A stretch of 64,000 nucleotides of DNA from contig JARVKI010000015.1 of assembly GCA_036674765.1 (NCBI GenBank), positions 248,001 to 312,000 of the forward strand, in the 5' to 3' direction. Numbering within the stretch: position 1 is the first letter of the stretch; each line of letters begins with the position of its first letter. The notes below the pieces were generated by a model. The model was not told where the DNA came from and searched no databases. It worked only from the letters and a program-made list of their open reading frames with translations. Positions 1 to 11,349 of the stretch are shown in pieces. Made by a program: the position numbers and the translations under genes. Origin of the DNA: Seiridium cupressi (taxonomy: Eukaryota > Ascomycota > Sordariomycetes > Amphisphaeriales > Sporocadaceae).

Positions 1-2
1 TT

Positions 3-809
3 GGTCTGGAACAAGCAAATAAATTCCGTGCGATAGCTGGCTAAAATTGCAACTGGTTGATCTTGGTGTTCGGCACTAATACCATCCTTAGTCATTTCCA
101 AAGCAAGCCAGTCCGTCGAAAGCGAGCTTTCGCAGCTGGTTCCGATGTATGTAGACTTGGCCAGAACATCAAAGCTTCCACTACTGCAGTCTATTGTCTC
201 AACTATCCTGGTTGAGATGATATTTGACTCTTACTTTGTCGGGTTGTCCAAGGACCAGGCAACTAACTTGAAGCAAACAGAGGAGTGTCTTGCATCTTTG
301 AGTAGGTGTTCCAGCTAAAGGACTATTCGGCCGCGACTGATAGAAATCCAGGCGGTGATGAGAGTGCAAATCATTGGCGCGCTGTCACTTTGACCATGGT
401 GAGGAAGGAGGCCTCCCGGAAGCTGCAAGTGGAGACGGCCGCAGTCATAGAGGATGTCGTTTCAAGGGTCAATCGGATCTTGAACTCTATCGCAGATGTC
501 GACGCAACAGGTGCGCGGGATCAGGCACTGCGTGGCCTGGTGAACACCTCAGTTGAGCTAGCGCGAAGATTGACAGTGCAGAAAGCTGCGTTCAGGGTGA
601 CGATGCCGCAGATCCTTCCCCATCAGAAGACAGTGTTCGACCCATCTGAAATGGAAGACATTGGCGGCGAAGACGAGGATAGCCTTGGTGCACGCGAGAT
701 ATGCTGTGTGACATTCCCCAGTGTTGTCAAGTCTGGGGACGAGCAAGGTTTCCACCCACACTTCCGAAATATAGTCTCGAAAGCACGGGTGCTCTGCAGT
801 CCCGAATGA
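3..809 (+). CDS. 3' part of a conserved fungal protein of unknown function (5' end outside window)
   Basis: Exons <3..27, 92..301 and 352..809. The introns are 28..91 (64 nt, branch CTAAT, acceptor TTAG) and 302..351 (50 nt, donor GTAGGT, branch ACTGAT, acceptor CCAG). Splicing them restores one frame across stops that otherwise break it. The visible part encodes about 230 residues, ending with KARVLCSPE and a TGA. It has no transmembrane segment and looks helical, with an acidic stretch near MEDIGGEDEDSLG. It resembles widely conserved filamentous-fungal proteins that I recognise by pattern but cannot name, so I assign no function. The reading frame continues beyond the left window edge. The exon structure is well supported; the first exon is too short to judge on its own. 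Confidence 0.7.
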
Positions 810-3154
810 ACAGCCCAATGAGCATGCAAAGCATGTGAAAAAAGCGGTGGCCTTACCAATTGATGTGATAAGCAAGCACATTACACATACCGATGAAGCG
901 TGCCTGCGGGGTGCCGTAATCTTGGCTCTTCACTGCAATTGCAGTCAATTTGAACATGGGCACCGGAGCGCCGGCTGGCGTGTCCTATCACCAAGCGTCA
1001 CGCAATCTGGTACGACGTTTCCTCAGACAATAGGCAGCCACTCATTGCGTCCTGCCCTCACCGGTCATCTGGCTTGGCACTATTGTGGTAACATCTCAAA
1101 TTCCCCATGTCTCAGCTCGAGGAGCAACGACAGGTGACTCAGACGCGGGGTGTGGCGAGGACCCACAGATTGAGGCTCTGCGGCATCAGTTGAGCCGGCT
1201 CGCCCACCGCCCCATACTCCCCCAAACACAACAGCCCACCCACCAGCCGTGGAGCCAACCTACATGTAGCAATCAATACACCCGTTGCAGATTGGTGCAA
1301 CGCAATGCATGCAGGGAATAAGACCATGATTCCTATACCAGCCAGTCATGGTGCCGATAGTGGCACTGCAATCCGCGAGAGATAGTTGTATTCGTATCCA
1401 GTCACTCAATAATGACTACAGTCGAGAAGAAGCCGGTGTGCGAATTACACGGGTAATTTCAGTCGCTTCCAAGGACTCCTGCTAGCTATCAGGTGAAGAG
1501 GGCGAAACGTTCCGGCAGAGCGATACCTCGAGCGATAGCGCTTGTCTTATGGTTCGTCCTCTCTTCCAGGCTCGTTCTTTCTAAGTATGACCCCAGCCAA
1601 GGGTGGTACGCCAGGCCGAGTGCACGCATGCAATCTTGCAGGGTCATGCGGGGGGAAAGCTAGCCGACCCTGTACCAAGGTTATCTTCGGGACAGCGGCC
1701 TGGCGTATCATACAACGTCTCTATTCTAATTACCCTAAAGGACCGTCACACGGAGTATTGTGGTCCCAACCGTGGCCTGACATACCAATGCATGCAGGAG
1801 TATCAGAGTGGCAGCAGTCATGGGTACAAGGACCGAAGAGTAGCATGGCAGTCAGTGCGGATGGCCGGCTGGCTGGCCGACCATGAACCTTGGATTCACG
1901 GCTCTCTGCATTTCCTACAATCCCGTTCACGCCCAACTGTCTGGATCGCGGTCCAGGGTCGCAGCCAAAAGCATTGACCCGCAGCAGTCAGCCGGTACAG
2001 GATCTTGGCGTTAGGTGCATTCGGCTGGACCAGGTGTTGTTGTTCTAGGCAAGAGAGCGCCATTGTACATTATTATATACTCGAACGAGACGTTACCCGC
2101 ATTATGAAAGCTCGTTGTAGATATCTAGAGGAGCACCTACTCACCATTGTACCGCTGACGGAAGCTAACAAGGCCGCTTGTTATCAAAAGAAAGCTTCCC
2201 TGTTTCCCGGTTTTAGGGCTGAAGAGTCTGGTTAGGGGCGGCCCGGACTCGACGGAAACGGGAAACAGGCGCCGAGGGCTTGCAGCGTCAGCCGCTGGAT
2301 CTGCTCTGAACAACACGCAACCTAGCACATGCTTTGTCGATCATCGATCGAGCTATACTGCCGTCTGTCTCACATTGATGCCGACATTTCGTAGCGTCTG
2401 CAGCGCGTCAACCGATGAGTCGCGTCAGCAAGCAGGAGTTCCGCCGATGGCACCGTCTGACACTCGAACTTCCCAGAGGCGCTTGCAGTGGTGTCAACTG
2501 CTTGCAGAGATGGGTATGGGTTAATGGACGTACGCGGACGGGTGAGCGACGTGCAGCAGTGGACGCAAGCGCCAGCGTTGGATCCCAGTGGGTTGATCCT
2601 TCCCGCTGCAGTACATTAGTTAAGAAGGGTCCGACCCCTGCTCGTCCACTACCATGGAGGGAGCTTTAGCTGCCCTCCAAGAAGTGAATGCCCATTAAAA
2701 CTTGGGAAACCGCTTGACCACGGAACTCGAACATCACCCCATTTGAAAAGCTTCCTCCGGCCTTTGCTTCGTTGCTTTTTTCTGCTGTGGTGCAGTCGCC
2801 TGATTGCAGATTCGTGGTGCCATCGTGGCAGTGCTTTCATCAAACCTTGCAACACACCTCACCCGCATCTCCTCTTCCGCTCTTCCTTACCCCGCGGCTG
2901 AGGTATTCGTGACGGCTTCTACCACCTTGACGATCTTATCAGCGGGAGCAAGAAGAGATTCCAGGAGATCACTTTGATTCTGCTGATCCCTTCCGTAACC
3001 CGGGCTTGCCTTCCGATAGAAATCACCACGCCAACTGCTTGGTGTTACCCGTGAAGACTGCTCCAACCAATCTATATCTCCCCTGAGATACGAAGCCCTG
3101 GACAATCAGCACCAGATCGTTTGCGCACCACGAGTACTGCCGACTGCTTCCATC
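810..3154. other. Gene-free stretch
   Basis: Only short overlapping open frames on both strands, with no fungal splice pattern or recognisable protein. It presumably holds the 3' UTR of the preceding gene and the promoter and leader of the zinc-finger-like gene at 3155. Confidence 0.55.
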
Positions 3155-4072
3155 ATGTCGAATCAATACGATTCTTCCCTAATCGACGACATGATTCGCG
3201 TCGCCAATAAAAATGCTGAATTCAAGATAGGCGTGTCGGCAGGCATCGGCGGCCGTCATTTCAGATTCACCCCCGAAGCTGTGCAATACCGCACCGGGCT
3301 GATGGTTGCGGATTTGGACAACATCAATCGACCAAGAACTGCCAGAAGAAGTTCGAGTACCACCACAGCATCGACCAGCGACGACAGCGTCTTCGATGAA
3401 TCTGCGTCATACGTCGAATCCGAGTATTCGACCGCACCCACAACGATATCAAGTCGCTCCTATCTAGAAAATGTCAACTTCGTGGTCGGTAACATGCCTA
3501 TCAATGATCCGCATGGGCTCCCGTGTGAATTTGCAGGGTACTCTGGCTGCGAAGCAAACTTCCCCCTAGACGATTTCGATTCATGGTTCGACCATATAGT
3601 TGGGCATCATCTCCGAAATGAGCTGCCCGCTAAATGCCTTTGCTGGTTTTGTGATGAAATTGTTTTTTTCGCCAAGGACCATCGTGATCGGAGGACCAAC
3701 TTTGTCAAACGCATGGAACATATCCACAATCACTTCATTGATCATGGTGTTACTCTCGAACAAGTGCGACCGGATTACCACATCCTGGATCATTTCCTTC
3801 TCCATCGTTTGGTTTCTGAGGAGACGAACCGCAGAGCTCGAGGATATAATGAAGGCAATGTGCCTCATGTTGCCGACATTTATCCTCACGATTTTGTCCC
3901 TCCTCCACGAACGCGATCGAGTCAGGAGCCCTGGCCAGTCGGACACATCTCAAGAAGAGACACCCAGCAAGGAAGCGCCAGAGTCGGTCAACGTTCCAGA
4001 CAAGAGCCAAGATTCCGGTCGAATTACTTCTCTGCGAGCCGAACCTCGACATCAAATAGACAAGAACGATGA
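3155..4072 (+). CDS. Zinc-finger-like fungal protein (Cys/His-rich centre, disordered ends)
   Basis: Single-exon gene of 305 codons; its ATG is the first in frame after a leader that ends about GCTTCCATC. The N-terminal third is followed by a Ser/Thr-rich low-complexity stretch (about residues 60-95). Residues about 120-190 carry a Cys/His-rich block: LPCEFAGYSGCEANF, then FDHIVGHHL, then KCLCWFCDE, then MEHIHNHF. The spacing is that of degenerate C2H2-type fingers seen in many filamentous-fungal proteins of unknown role. The tail (about 240-305) is Arg/Ser-rich and basic, suggesting a nuclear location or nucleic-acid contact, which is inference. No other domain is visible. A DNA-binding role is possible but unproven. 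Confidence 0.75.
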   Translation: MSNQYDSSLIDDMIRVANKNAEFKIGVSAGIGGRHFRFTPEAVQYRTGLMVADLDNINRPRTARRSSSTTTASTSDDSVFDESASYVESEYSTAPTTISSRSYLENVNFVVGNMPINDPHGLPCEFAGYSGCEANFPLDDFDSWFDHIVGHHLRNELPAKCLCWFCDEIVFFAKDHRDRRTNFVKRMEHIHNHFIDHGVTLEQVRPDYHILDHFLLHRLVSEETNRRARGYNEGNVPHVADIYPHDFVPPPRTRSSQEPWPVGHISRRDTQQGSARVGQRSRQEPRFRSNYFSASRTSTSNRQER

Positions 4073-6938
4073 CTCCCAGCACTAGAGGAGGGTCGTCTCG
4101 TCTTTGTGTGATCACACCATGGGCAAGGACAGGGCGCTGTATTAAAGGGGAGCCATGTGCGCTAGCCGTCGCACAAACACAGATGACACACCGGTTTTGA
4201 GGTGCATTCCATGTCCAACATCGGTGTATGCTCGGAAGTTTCGTTTTTCACGTGATGTTGCTTTTCCGTCGATCTTCATTTCTGCACGCACCTGCATCTT
4301 CCTGCTTCAGCAAATATTAGCAAGCAGACAGGCTTGACGAGCTTAAAGTTGCGCTTCAATTCGTATCGAAGGCGTAGTTGGGCATAGCTGAAACATGCCG
4401 ACTGTCTGGTCGGGATACCCTATTCAGCAAGCCGGGGATGGGCGACCATATTTCTCCATTTGAGCTCTGAAGGAAAAGAAGCATGTGTTTCCTCCTGTTT
4501 CCTCCTATGCTTTTTCCGTTTCATTTATTTCATATTTCTTTCCTTCTCCCCCCTCGGAATATGGGACCGGCCGGCGGAAACCGCGTCAATGGCATGAGCA
4601 TCACAAGTTTGTCAGACGAGCACAGACGCTCATCTTGGGTCAGCCCTTGGAGGGCAAACTTCTTCGTTGCAGCCCATAGGGTGGTATGGCGTAAGGCAAC
4701 AATCGGGCTCTGTTAATTTTAGGGCAACGAACTCAGCCGGCCGGCCGGCTGGCTGGCTGGCTATTATCTTGGCCATGATCTGGCCAATCTTTCTCCTGAT
4801 TTGTGAGGTTAAACACTTGGAATAGGGGTCCAATTTGTATGACGATAATGGGTTGCTAAAGATACCACTGGTTACGCAATAATAATGGAAGGACTCTTCT
4901 CACCGCACTGGTTTAAAAAGATTGTCCCTTTTGTTGCTTGAAGCCAGTTGTAGCCACTTGCCACCACAATGGTGCCAGGCCTCCGGCAACCCACGATTCA
5001 GCTTCCATGAGTCACGCACGTCCTTGCTAAGGGACATAAGTGTGATGACTGACGAATGGAAGTCCATTCTCACACCTCCTTTCAGGATCCGGCCCGAAGC
5101 AAGGGGTGATTTGGCTTGTTGTTGTAGCTCAAAGGACGCGCACATTTGGCTCCGCCTCATTGGTGGCGATGGCACCGTGGCCAATGATTCGGCCAACCAC
5201 GCGGCTGGAAATTCCTAACCTGGCTTATGCAGTGCCCCTTGGAAATGCTCGCAGTATTCCACAACTTCTCAACTGTGGCCAAACGAGACGAGAGAGCTGA
5301 AGTCTTTTATACTCCATGTCAGCGAGGAGGCTGGGGGCTGATCTGGACCCCCTCAAATATACCCCATATTATTTATTCAGCCTCGCGGTTCATGCATGGC
5401 ACTGACGCACGTACGGCGCCCGGCTTATTAGACAAAAGTCGTCTGCGTATGTTAATTTGAGCTTCGCTGATGATTACTCCGCTGCTGACAATTGACGGAT
5501 TCTCGTGCAGTTGGAAAGCACTAATCCGGAGATAACAATGCTGAGGGGCTCAGCTTGGGGGACATGTTCACTTATACAACAAAGTATGAAACGACTGGTC
5601 ACACGCGCCTCTGCGCTTGTGCATACAGCTACATATGCGAGAATTTTGATATAAAGGGAACCAGACAGGGAAGGAAGAAAGGCAGAAGAGGAGATTGGTC
5701 CAAATATTGTGTCCCAACCCTCGGCATTGCTGCCTATTGCCTATTGTCACCGCCCTCGCCGGAACTCGCGGAATGTATAAGACATTTTCCTACCGAAACA
5801 AACTTTCGTATTTCTTCGGCTAGGTATCCCTTGAAGATGCCGAGCTTCCACTGGTTTTCTTGTTAACAGTAGCTTCAACCAGGTTTTCAGGCCTCGTCTA
5901 GAGACCCATGAACTTCGGTCGTTGAACCCCGAAACCCTTGTCCCTGCAAATCGCACTCGAACGCCGAAGGAAAGCATTATATTGCATATCTTTGGGTAAG
6001 GCCGAAGCTGAAACCGTGCTTTCCTCCCAACTACCGACATTTGAAATTTGGCAGTACGACGGGCCGTGTTCCCATTCGACGAACCGACGGTCACGTCCCC
6101 GTCCTCGTCCCACATCGCGGCTTGACCGGACTAGCGAGATGATGTTATATATCGGGGACATACCAGTCACCACAAAACCGTCTTCGGCCACGAAGGATCG
6201 TTATGAACACTGCCAAAGTTTTTATAACCTCGATATATCTCACAACGAATACGCTCCTGCGGCCCGTTTCGCCCACCCCTTTCATCTGAGGTATAAATAG
6301 ATACGAGGCATTAATATCTCCGACACACATGAACCCCTCCATTACACCAATCGATCAGTGCATTCACAACATAACAATTGGACTTGCAATACCCGAACAG
6401 AAAAGTGTTGTTATCATCCCATATACGAGCACTCAACTACAGCATGTGCTTGGGTATAGCACATGAACCGCGAACCGCCCACCCCCCAATTTCACTTGGA
6501 TTGTAAAACGAAATAAGCAACGGGGGAAAATAACCATAAACTTCATGAGCACGGATGTGGCACTGGCCCTTTCCCAGCTGCCAAAAGAAGCAAGCCAAGC
6601 GTATCAAGATCGAGACTCAGCATCAGCACGAACAGCCAAATATTTGTTTCTCGTCTCACCCAATCAATATGTGTTGCTTCTTCATGAACGATCAAGGTTA
6701 TCTTTATGAAAATTCCAGTGGGAGTTCCTTATGTCTAGTTAAAAAATGCATGTATTATGTCTTCGAAGGTTCAAGTGATATCCAGAGCTCTCCTCACTAT
6801 AAATATGGAGCTTCTCCTTGATATGCCGCACGGTTATGTGCTCCAATGATTAGACCCCATCAATGCTCTTGCGGTAATTCCCCCAGAGGCTTTCTCACCG
6901 CCAAACCAGAATTTTCCTCCCAATGCTCCGCGGTCTCC
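4073..6938. other. Gene-free stretch
   Basis: Intergenic between the zinc-finger-like gene and the 3' end of the Hsp70-like gene. It holds only short open frames without splice support, a GGCC/GGCT run near 4736 and AT-rich patches around 6500-6800. No RNA gene was recognised. Confidence 0.5.
4736..4762. repeat. GGCC/GGCT tetranucleotide run
   Basis: Short tandem run of GGCC changing into GGCT units in intergenic DNA. A related GGCTGGCTGGCC motif occurs near 1866. Simple-sequence repeat with no visible function. Confidence 0.8.
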
Positions 6939-9280
6939 TTAGTGGAATTCCGCCTCGACCCTGCCGTACCTAACTCCGTCCACCTTGAGCTCAAAACCCA
7001 ATCCCGCGCTGTCGACAATCATCTCGAGCGTAAAGTCTAGGTTGTCAAATTCGACGCCCCTCGTCGTCGTAAGACGAGTAAACAGGCTCCTGGGCACAGC
7101 ACTCAGGTCCGTCGTCAATGTACACACGTGGACGAGTTCTCGCCCATATGCCACGGGCGGCTCATCCGCTTCGCAGGCTATCAGGTCATCAGTCACAATG
7201 AGTGATTGCCCTGGCCTAAAATTTCGTGTATAGTGGAATGCTATAGGCGACAAAGGTGATATCGCCTCGCCCTAAAGAATTGCATAGATTAGCCACGTTC
7301 GAGGAAACAGAAGAGGGGAAAAGAGTTCCGAGAAAACAGATTTCCCTCCAGGTGGTGTAACATGGTGTACTCACCTTAGCAATGTGCCACTGCATGCGAT
7401 CCGACACCATCCAACGTTCCCATAGCGGAGACCAGTATCTTTCTGAGACGCTGTGCTTCTCCTCGTCATACACGGTCGCATAGCTCGTGCCATAGTGCAT
7501 ACGCGCCTTGCGCGAGATGACCATGTTGCCTTCAAGACCCCTCAGCACAGCGCCGCGGACCACTGCGGTCCATGCGTAAACGGGCTGCATGACTTCGATG
7601 CTACCGTTCTCAGCTATGGTGCCACCACTCGTATGCGTGGGCCGTTCGGTATACGGCGGAGGGGCCACGCTCGTAAAGTGTGCCTTCATGCGCCGATACA
7701 GATAGTCACTCTGCCCGAAACCACCGACGAGCACAATGCCTGAGACGATGCCGCCTTTGTCGCGCACAGTGTTGACCTGGCCTTGGACGAGATCGCACAC
7801 TTCTTTGACTACTGGCTCGAAGATTTCCTTGATTTGAGCGGCTGTAAGGACCAAGAAGCCAGAATCGAGACCGGCTTCCTCGTCATCGGGCAGCCCAGGG
7901 AATCTGCCGGGCAATTAGTTTGTGTACACATGCAATGGCACTGAGAAGACCTACGGTACATTGACCTCTTGGTATTCGTCCTCGTTGAAATTACGCTTGA
8001 CAAACTCTTCGAAATACCGCAGCCCCATTTGCCATGTTTTGCCCTTCTTCATTTTCATCTCATCAAACCGGCTGTGGCCAAGGCGACTCCTTACGTGCTC
8101 TTCGAATCTGTAGTTCAAGAAGGCACTACCGCAGAGACCGCCAGTACCAACAGCAGATTCTTCGACCCGCAGCGGCTTCAACGATATTATCTTGTAAGCA
8201 ATCAAGCTAAATCTCACGTCAGAAAAACACAGCCACGAGAAGTAATAAATTGTACGCAAGTAAGATGGGCACGACGTACTCTACTGTACCACCACCGGCA
8301 TCACAGACGATAAAATTATCACCAATATTCAAGTGGTTTGGCTGTATGGCCTTGAGCGTATAGACGGCGGCGGCCTCTGGCTCGCTGATCATCTGAATAT
8401 CGGACTTGGCTCCCATGCCTGCCCTCTCCGCAGCCTGTAGTGTCGTGTTTTTGGCAGCGTCAGACCATACGGCCGGGCACGTGAGCACGAAGTCTACTTT
8501 CGTCGAGGCCATGAATGACTCGCCGTACCTCCGCGTCAGGGTATCCATGGTGTGCTTGTAGATCTGTGTCAGGTAGTCGCTGACGGCATCGACGACATTC
8601 TTGTTGAACTTGCGCAGCTGTGTGGCTGTCTCCTGGGGGCTGACGTAGAAGGGCAGTTTCTGCGACCGGTCAAGGAACAGCTTTATGCACCGCAGCCTCG
8701 ACTCCTCGGGCTTGAACTGGAAGCCCCATTTCACCGTAGGCGCGGTGCCGGCCGGTGCGTTGGCGGGGGCGTCATATGAGATCTCAGTGGGCACTTTGTC
8801 TGAAGTGATGCCGTTGCCGCCTGGCCATGTCTTGATGATTTCTACATCATCGGGTGTAGACGTGTACACTGCTGCCACGCTTCGGTCGGGTTAGCATGGT
8901 TGGACAAAAGGCGAGCATGGAAATGGTGTGTCGATGGTGGTAGGAAGCGGCGGCGGGCCAGTGGAGTCAGCGAATAGAAACAGCCATCTCAACCGCCTAC
9001 CGTGGCAACACAAGTACAGTCAGTCCAACTGGGCTGATGGATGCCCTTGATATGGAAGCCGACCCAGCGGGTGTATTGCCGACAAAGCACCTACTTACCC
9101 GGAGAATGTGGTCCCAAAATCCACGCCGACTATGAGCCGATCACTGATAGGGGCGAACTCCCGGACCGGGCCGTTGATGGCTTCAGTCGAGGACGGCGGG
9201 GTGTAGTTGCCAAAGTAGCGATCCCGGCTATCTTGGTTTCTCTGGCTTCGACTGGAACGTATGGGGAGGTTGAAGCTCAT
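6939..9280 (-). CDS. Hsp70-like ATPase, fungal HSPA12-type
   Basis: Minus-strand exons 9280..9099, 8879..8280, 8206..7955, 7903..7375 and 7271..6939 encode 631 residues. All four introns have GT-AG ends (donors GTAAGT, GTACGT, GTAGGT, GTGAGT), and phases join exactly. The actin/Hsp70 ATP-binding fold is shown by phosphate-1 VGVDFGTTFSG (about residues 51-61), phosphate-2 VCDAGGGTVDLIAYKI (spanning the exon 2/3 junction) and the adenosine motif GIVLVGGFGQSDYL. The canonical Hsp70 peptide-binding C-terminus is not evident; the tail is short and divergent, as in the animal HSPA12 and fungal Hsp70-like expansion. The protein is probably a cytosolic ATPase without a classic chaperone cycle; clients are unknown. 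Such genes are numerous in filamentous fungi and some sit in heterokaryon-incompatibility contexts, but no such neighbour is seen here. Confidence 0.88.
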
Positions 9281-10273
9281 GTTGGGTAGTCCAGCAGTCG
9301 ACCAGCGCCGGAGCCGTCAGACCAGAAGTTCTGACTAACAGGATGACGGGAGGAGGGGCACGTATGCCCGGGCCCAGACTGCTCGCCTCTGCTGTCGCCG
9401 CTCCTGTTCTCTCTTCTCGTTCACCCGCACTGATGGCAATGGCTTGAGAGATCGCCAATGGAGAGTCGCCACAAGACCAGTAGTCTCGATGTTGAACAAG
9501 TGAGTCTACCAAAGGCAAAAGGTGGCACAGCGCGAAATATTGGGGAGGCACAGGATGCGCTGATGGCTCTTTGCGGGGCAGTGCCAGTCGAGTCTGACGG
9601 ACCTTTTCACCCAATAATCAACTGCACGGGGGCTCGTCCCTCTCAAGTATGAAATGGTGCCTGGCGGTGCAACTCAACTCCCATATCTAATCATGTAGGG
9701 ATGGGCGGTAATTGACGTCAAGAAGTCACAACAGGCTGCAGTATTTCACGCCAGAATACGGGGTGAGGCCAAGATGCATATACCGCCAGGGGTATAGGGC
9801 TGGTGTGCATTTATTCTGCTGCCTACGGATACATTAGCGACCAGACAGACGGATAGTAGCCGCCAGCTGGCCCTCGGCTGACGGCGCCGGTTACGTAGTC
9901 TTAAGTAGTTAGAGTGTTAACAACATACCACTCAAATTCTTGGCTTCTGCGGCGCAGTCAGTGGAAAGCTGTTTCGGTCAAGTTACTTACATCAGTTTAC
10001 CGTGCCGGCAGAAGCTTTCTCACCCGGCACGAGGTCGATAGACTCTTTCAGGATTAATAATGCCTGACCTGAGCGGTACATCAGGCAAGATTCATTCACT
10101 AGCGCCACATCTAGGAGACGTGGCTGAAGTTTTGGCGGGCGCGCCCAGTTCTTATTTCTCTCATGTACTGTACGTGAGCTGTATACATGAAGTGATCTTA
10201 ATAGGCCGTCGCTTGGGCTTTCGTATCGTCTTACTGTGCCCCGGCAATCTTCCAAGATGAAATAACTACATCA
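9281..10273. other. Intergenic: upstream region of the Hsp70-like gene
   Basis: No gene recognised. Short opposed open frames only. Confidence 0.5.
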
Positions 10274-10291
10274 TCTCTTTAGAGACTACAT

Positions 10292-10624
10292 GCAACCTGA
10301 GGTGTGACCCCCCATTGTGACCTGAGGGTTGGTATAGGTCCGCACTAAAAGATTGATCTTACCTGAGGTATAGTATAGGGCGAATCGATTTAGGATCGAA
10401 TAAGAGGAATCTAAAATATAAACAACGCGTAATTAATTGCAACGCGATCAATTATAACGCGATCAATTGCAACGTATTTGATTGCAACGCGTTACAATTT
10501 TGTTACCCCGCGTTATTGAACGAACCAATTAAAATTTACTAGTTACTCCACACCATACCTCAGGTGAGATAAATCTTTTAGCGCGGTCCTCAGGTCACAA
10601 GGGGGGGGGCACACCTCAGGTTGC
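10292..10624. mobile_element. MITE-like foldback element
   Basis: About 333 bp bounded by long imperfect terminal inverted repeats. The left arm is 10292..10376 and the right arm 10552..10624. The arms begin GCAACCTGAGGTGTG and both contain TTGTGACCTGAGG, CTAAAAGAT and ACCTGAGGTAT in the same order on opposite strands. The left arm has about 10 extra bases. The inside (10377..10551) is AT-rich, non-coding and carries a 15-bp tandem repeat. A 10-bp direct repeat TCTCTTTAGA lies outside both ends (10274..10283 and 10635..10644) and could be a target duplication, but it sits 8-10 bp beyond the arms and is pyrimidine-rich, so it may be chance. With no coding capacity it would be a non-autonomous element or a fixed foldback. 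Confidence 0.75.
10424..10500. repeat. 15-bp tandem repeat, five degenerate units, inside the foldback element
   Basis: Units start at 10424 (17 bp), 10441, 10456, 10471 and 10486, with consensus AACGCGATCAATTGC. Units 2 and 3 are almost identical; units 1, 4 and 5 are diverged. Each unit holds the half-palindromes AACGCG and CAATTG. Confidence 0.85.
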
Positions 10625-10644
10625 CTGAACCCTCTCTCTTTAGA

Positions 10645-11349
10645 AGTGCCGAAGAGCGATTCTTCCTCGACATATCACATAACAGTCGCGCAGTCGCTGT
10701 GCATAACCTGGCTGGTTTTCAGAGTGACGGGTGGGATCTTCAAGCCCATGATTGAATGAGGTGTTCCTCCGTATATATATACCACCGCCGACCCTCGCCA
10801 TAAATAACAAACTAGGCGCGCCTCGTCTCCTGAGTTCGACGTCTCTAATCAGTCCGCGGTAGGCGGCAATTCCCCAAAAGAGTATTTGCTAATCATATTC
10901 AACAACAAACATTTTTTTTCTGTACAGTGTATGGCCCCTCGAACCATTGCCAACTGAACCAGACGGCGATCCCGCCACCACCTAGTTCTAACAAATGAGA
11001 AATGCACTAATATCGGGCTCCGATGACCTTTTACAACCTTTGAATTCTATATCTGGGGTATTTGCGGAAGAAAAACGAGAAGACGAACGAGTGGCACGAG
11101 TCAATGCCAATGCAGCTTTCGGGGTATTGAAGGATAGGTCGAGTCCGGCCGTGTCAGCATCTTGAGCGTAGTCAAGAGCGAACCTGCTGCCGAGTAGGAC
11201 GAGGAAATGAACGTTGCGAAAACAATGATGCCGGCCGCGTAGATTCTCCAGAAAAACCAAAGGCGCCCCCAAACACCGTGCCATGAGAACTAATACAACC
11301 CAAGCTGCCGTGAGACCAGCCGGAGCAAAATGTAGCCACGACCGCCTCT
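10645..11349. other. Intergenic: downstream of the kinase gene
   Basis: No gene recognised. It includes a palindromic GTATATATATAC near 10772 and an A/T run near 10910, likely part of the kinase 3' UTR and spacer. Confidence 0.45.
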
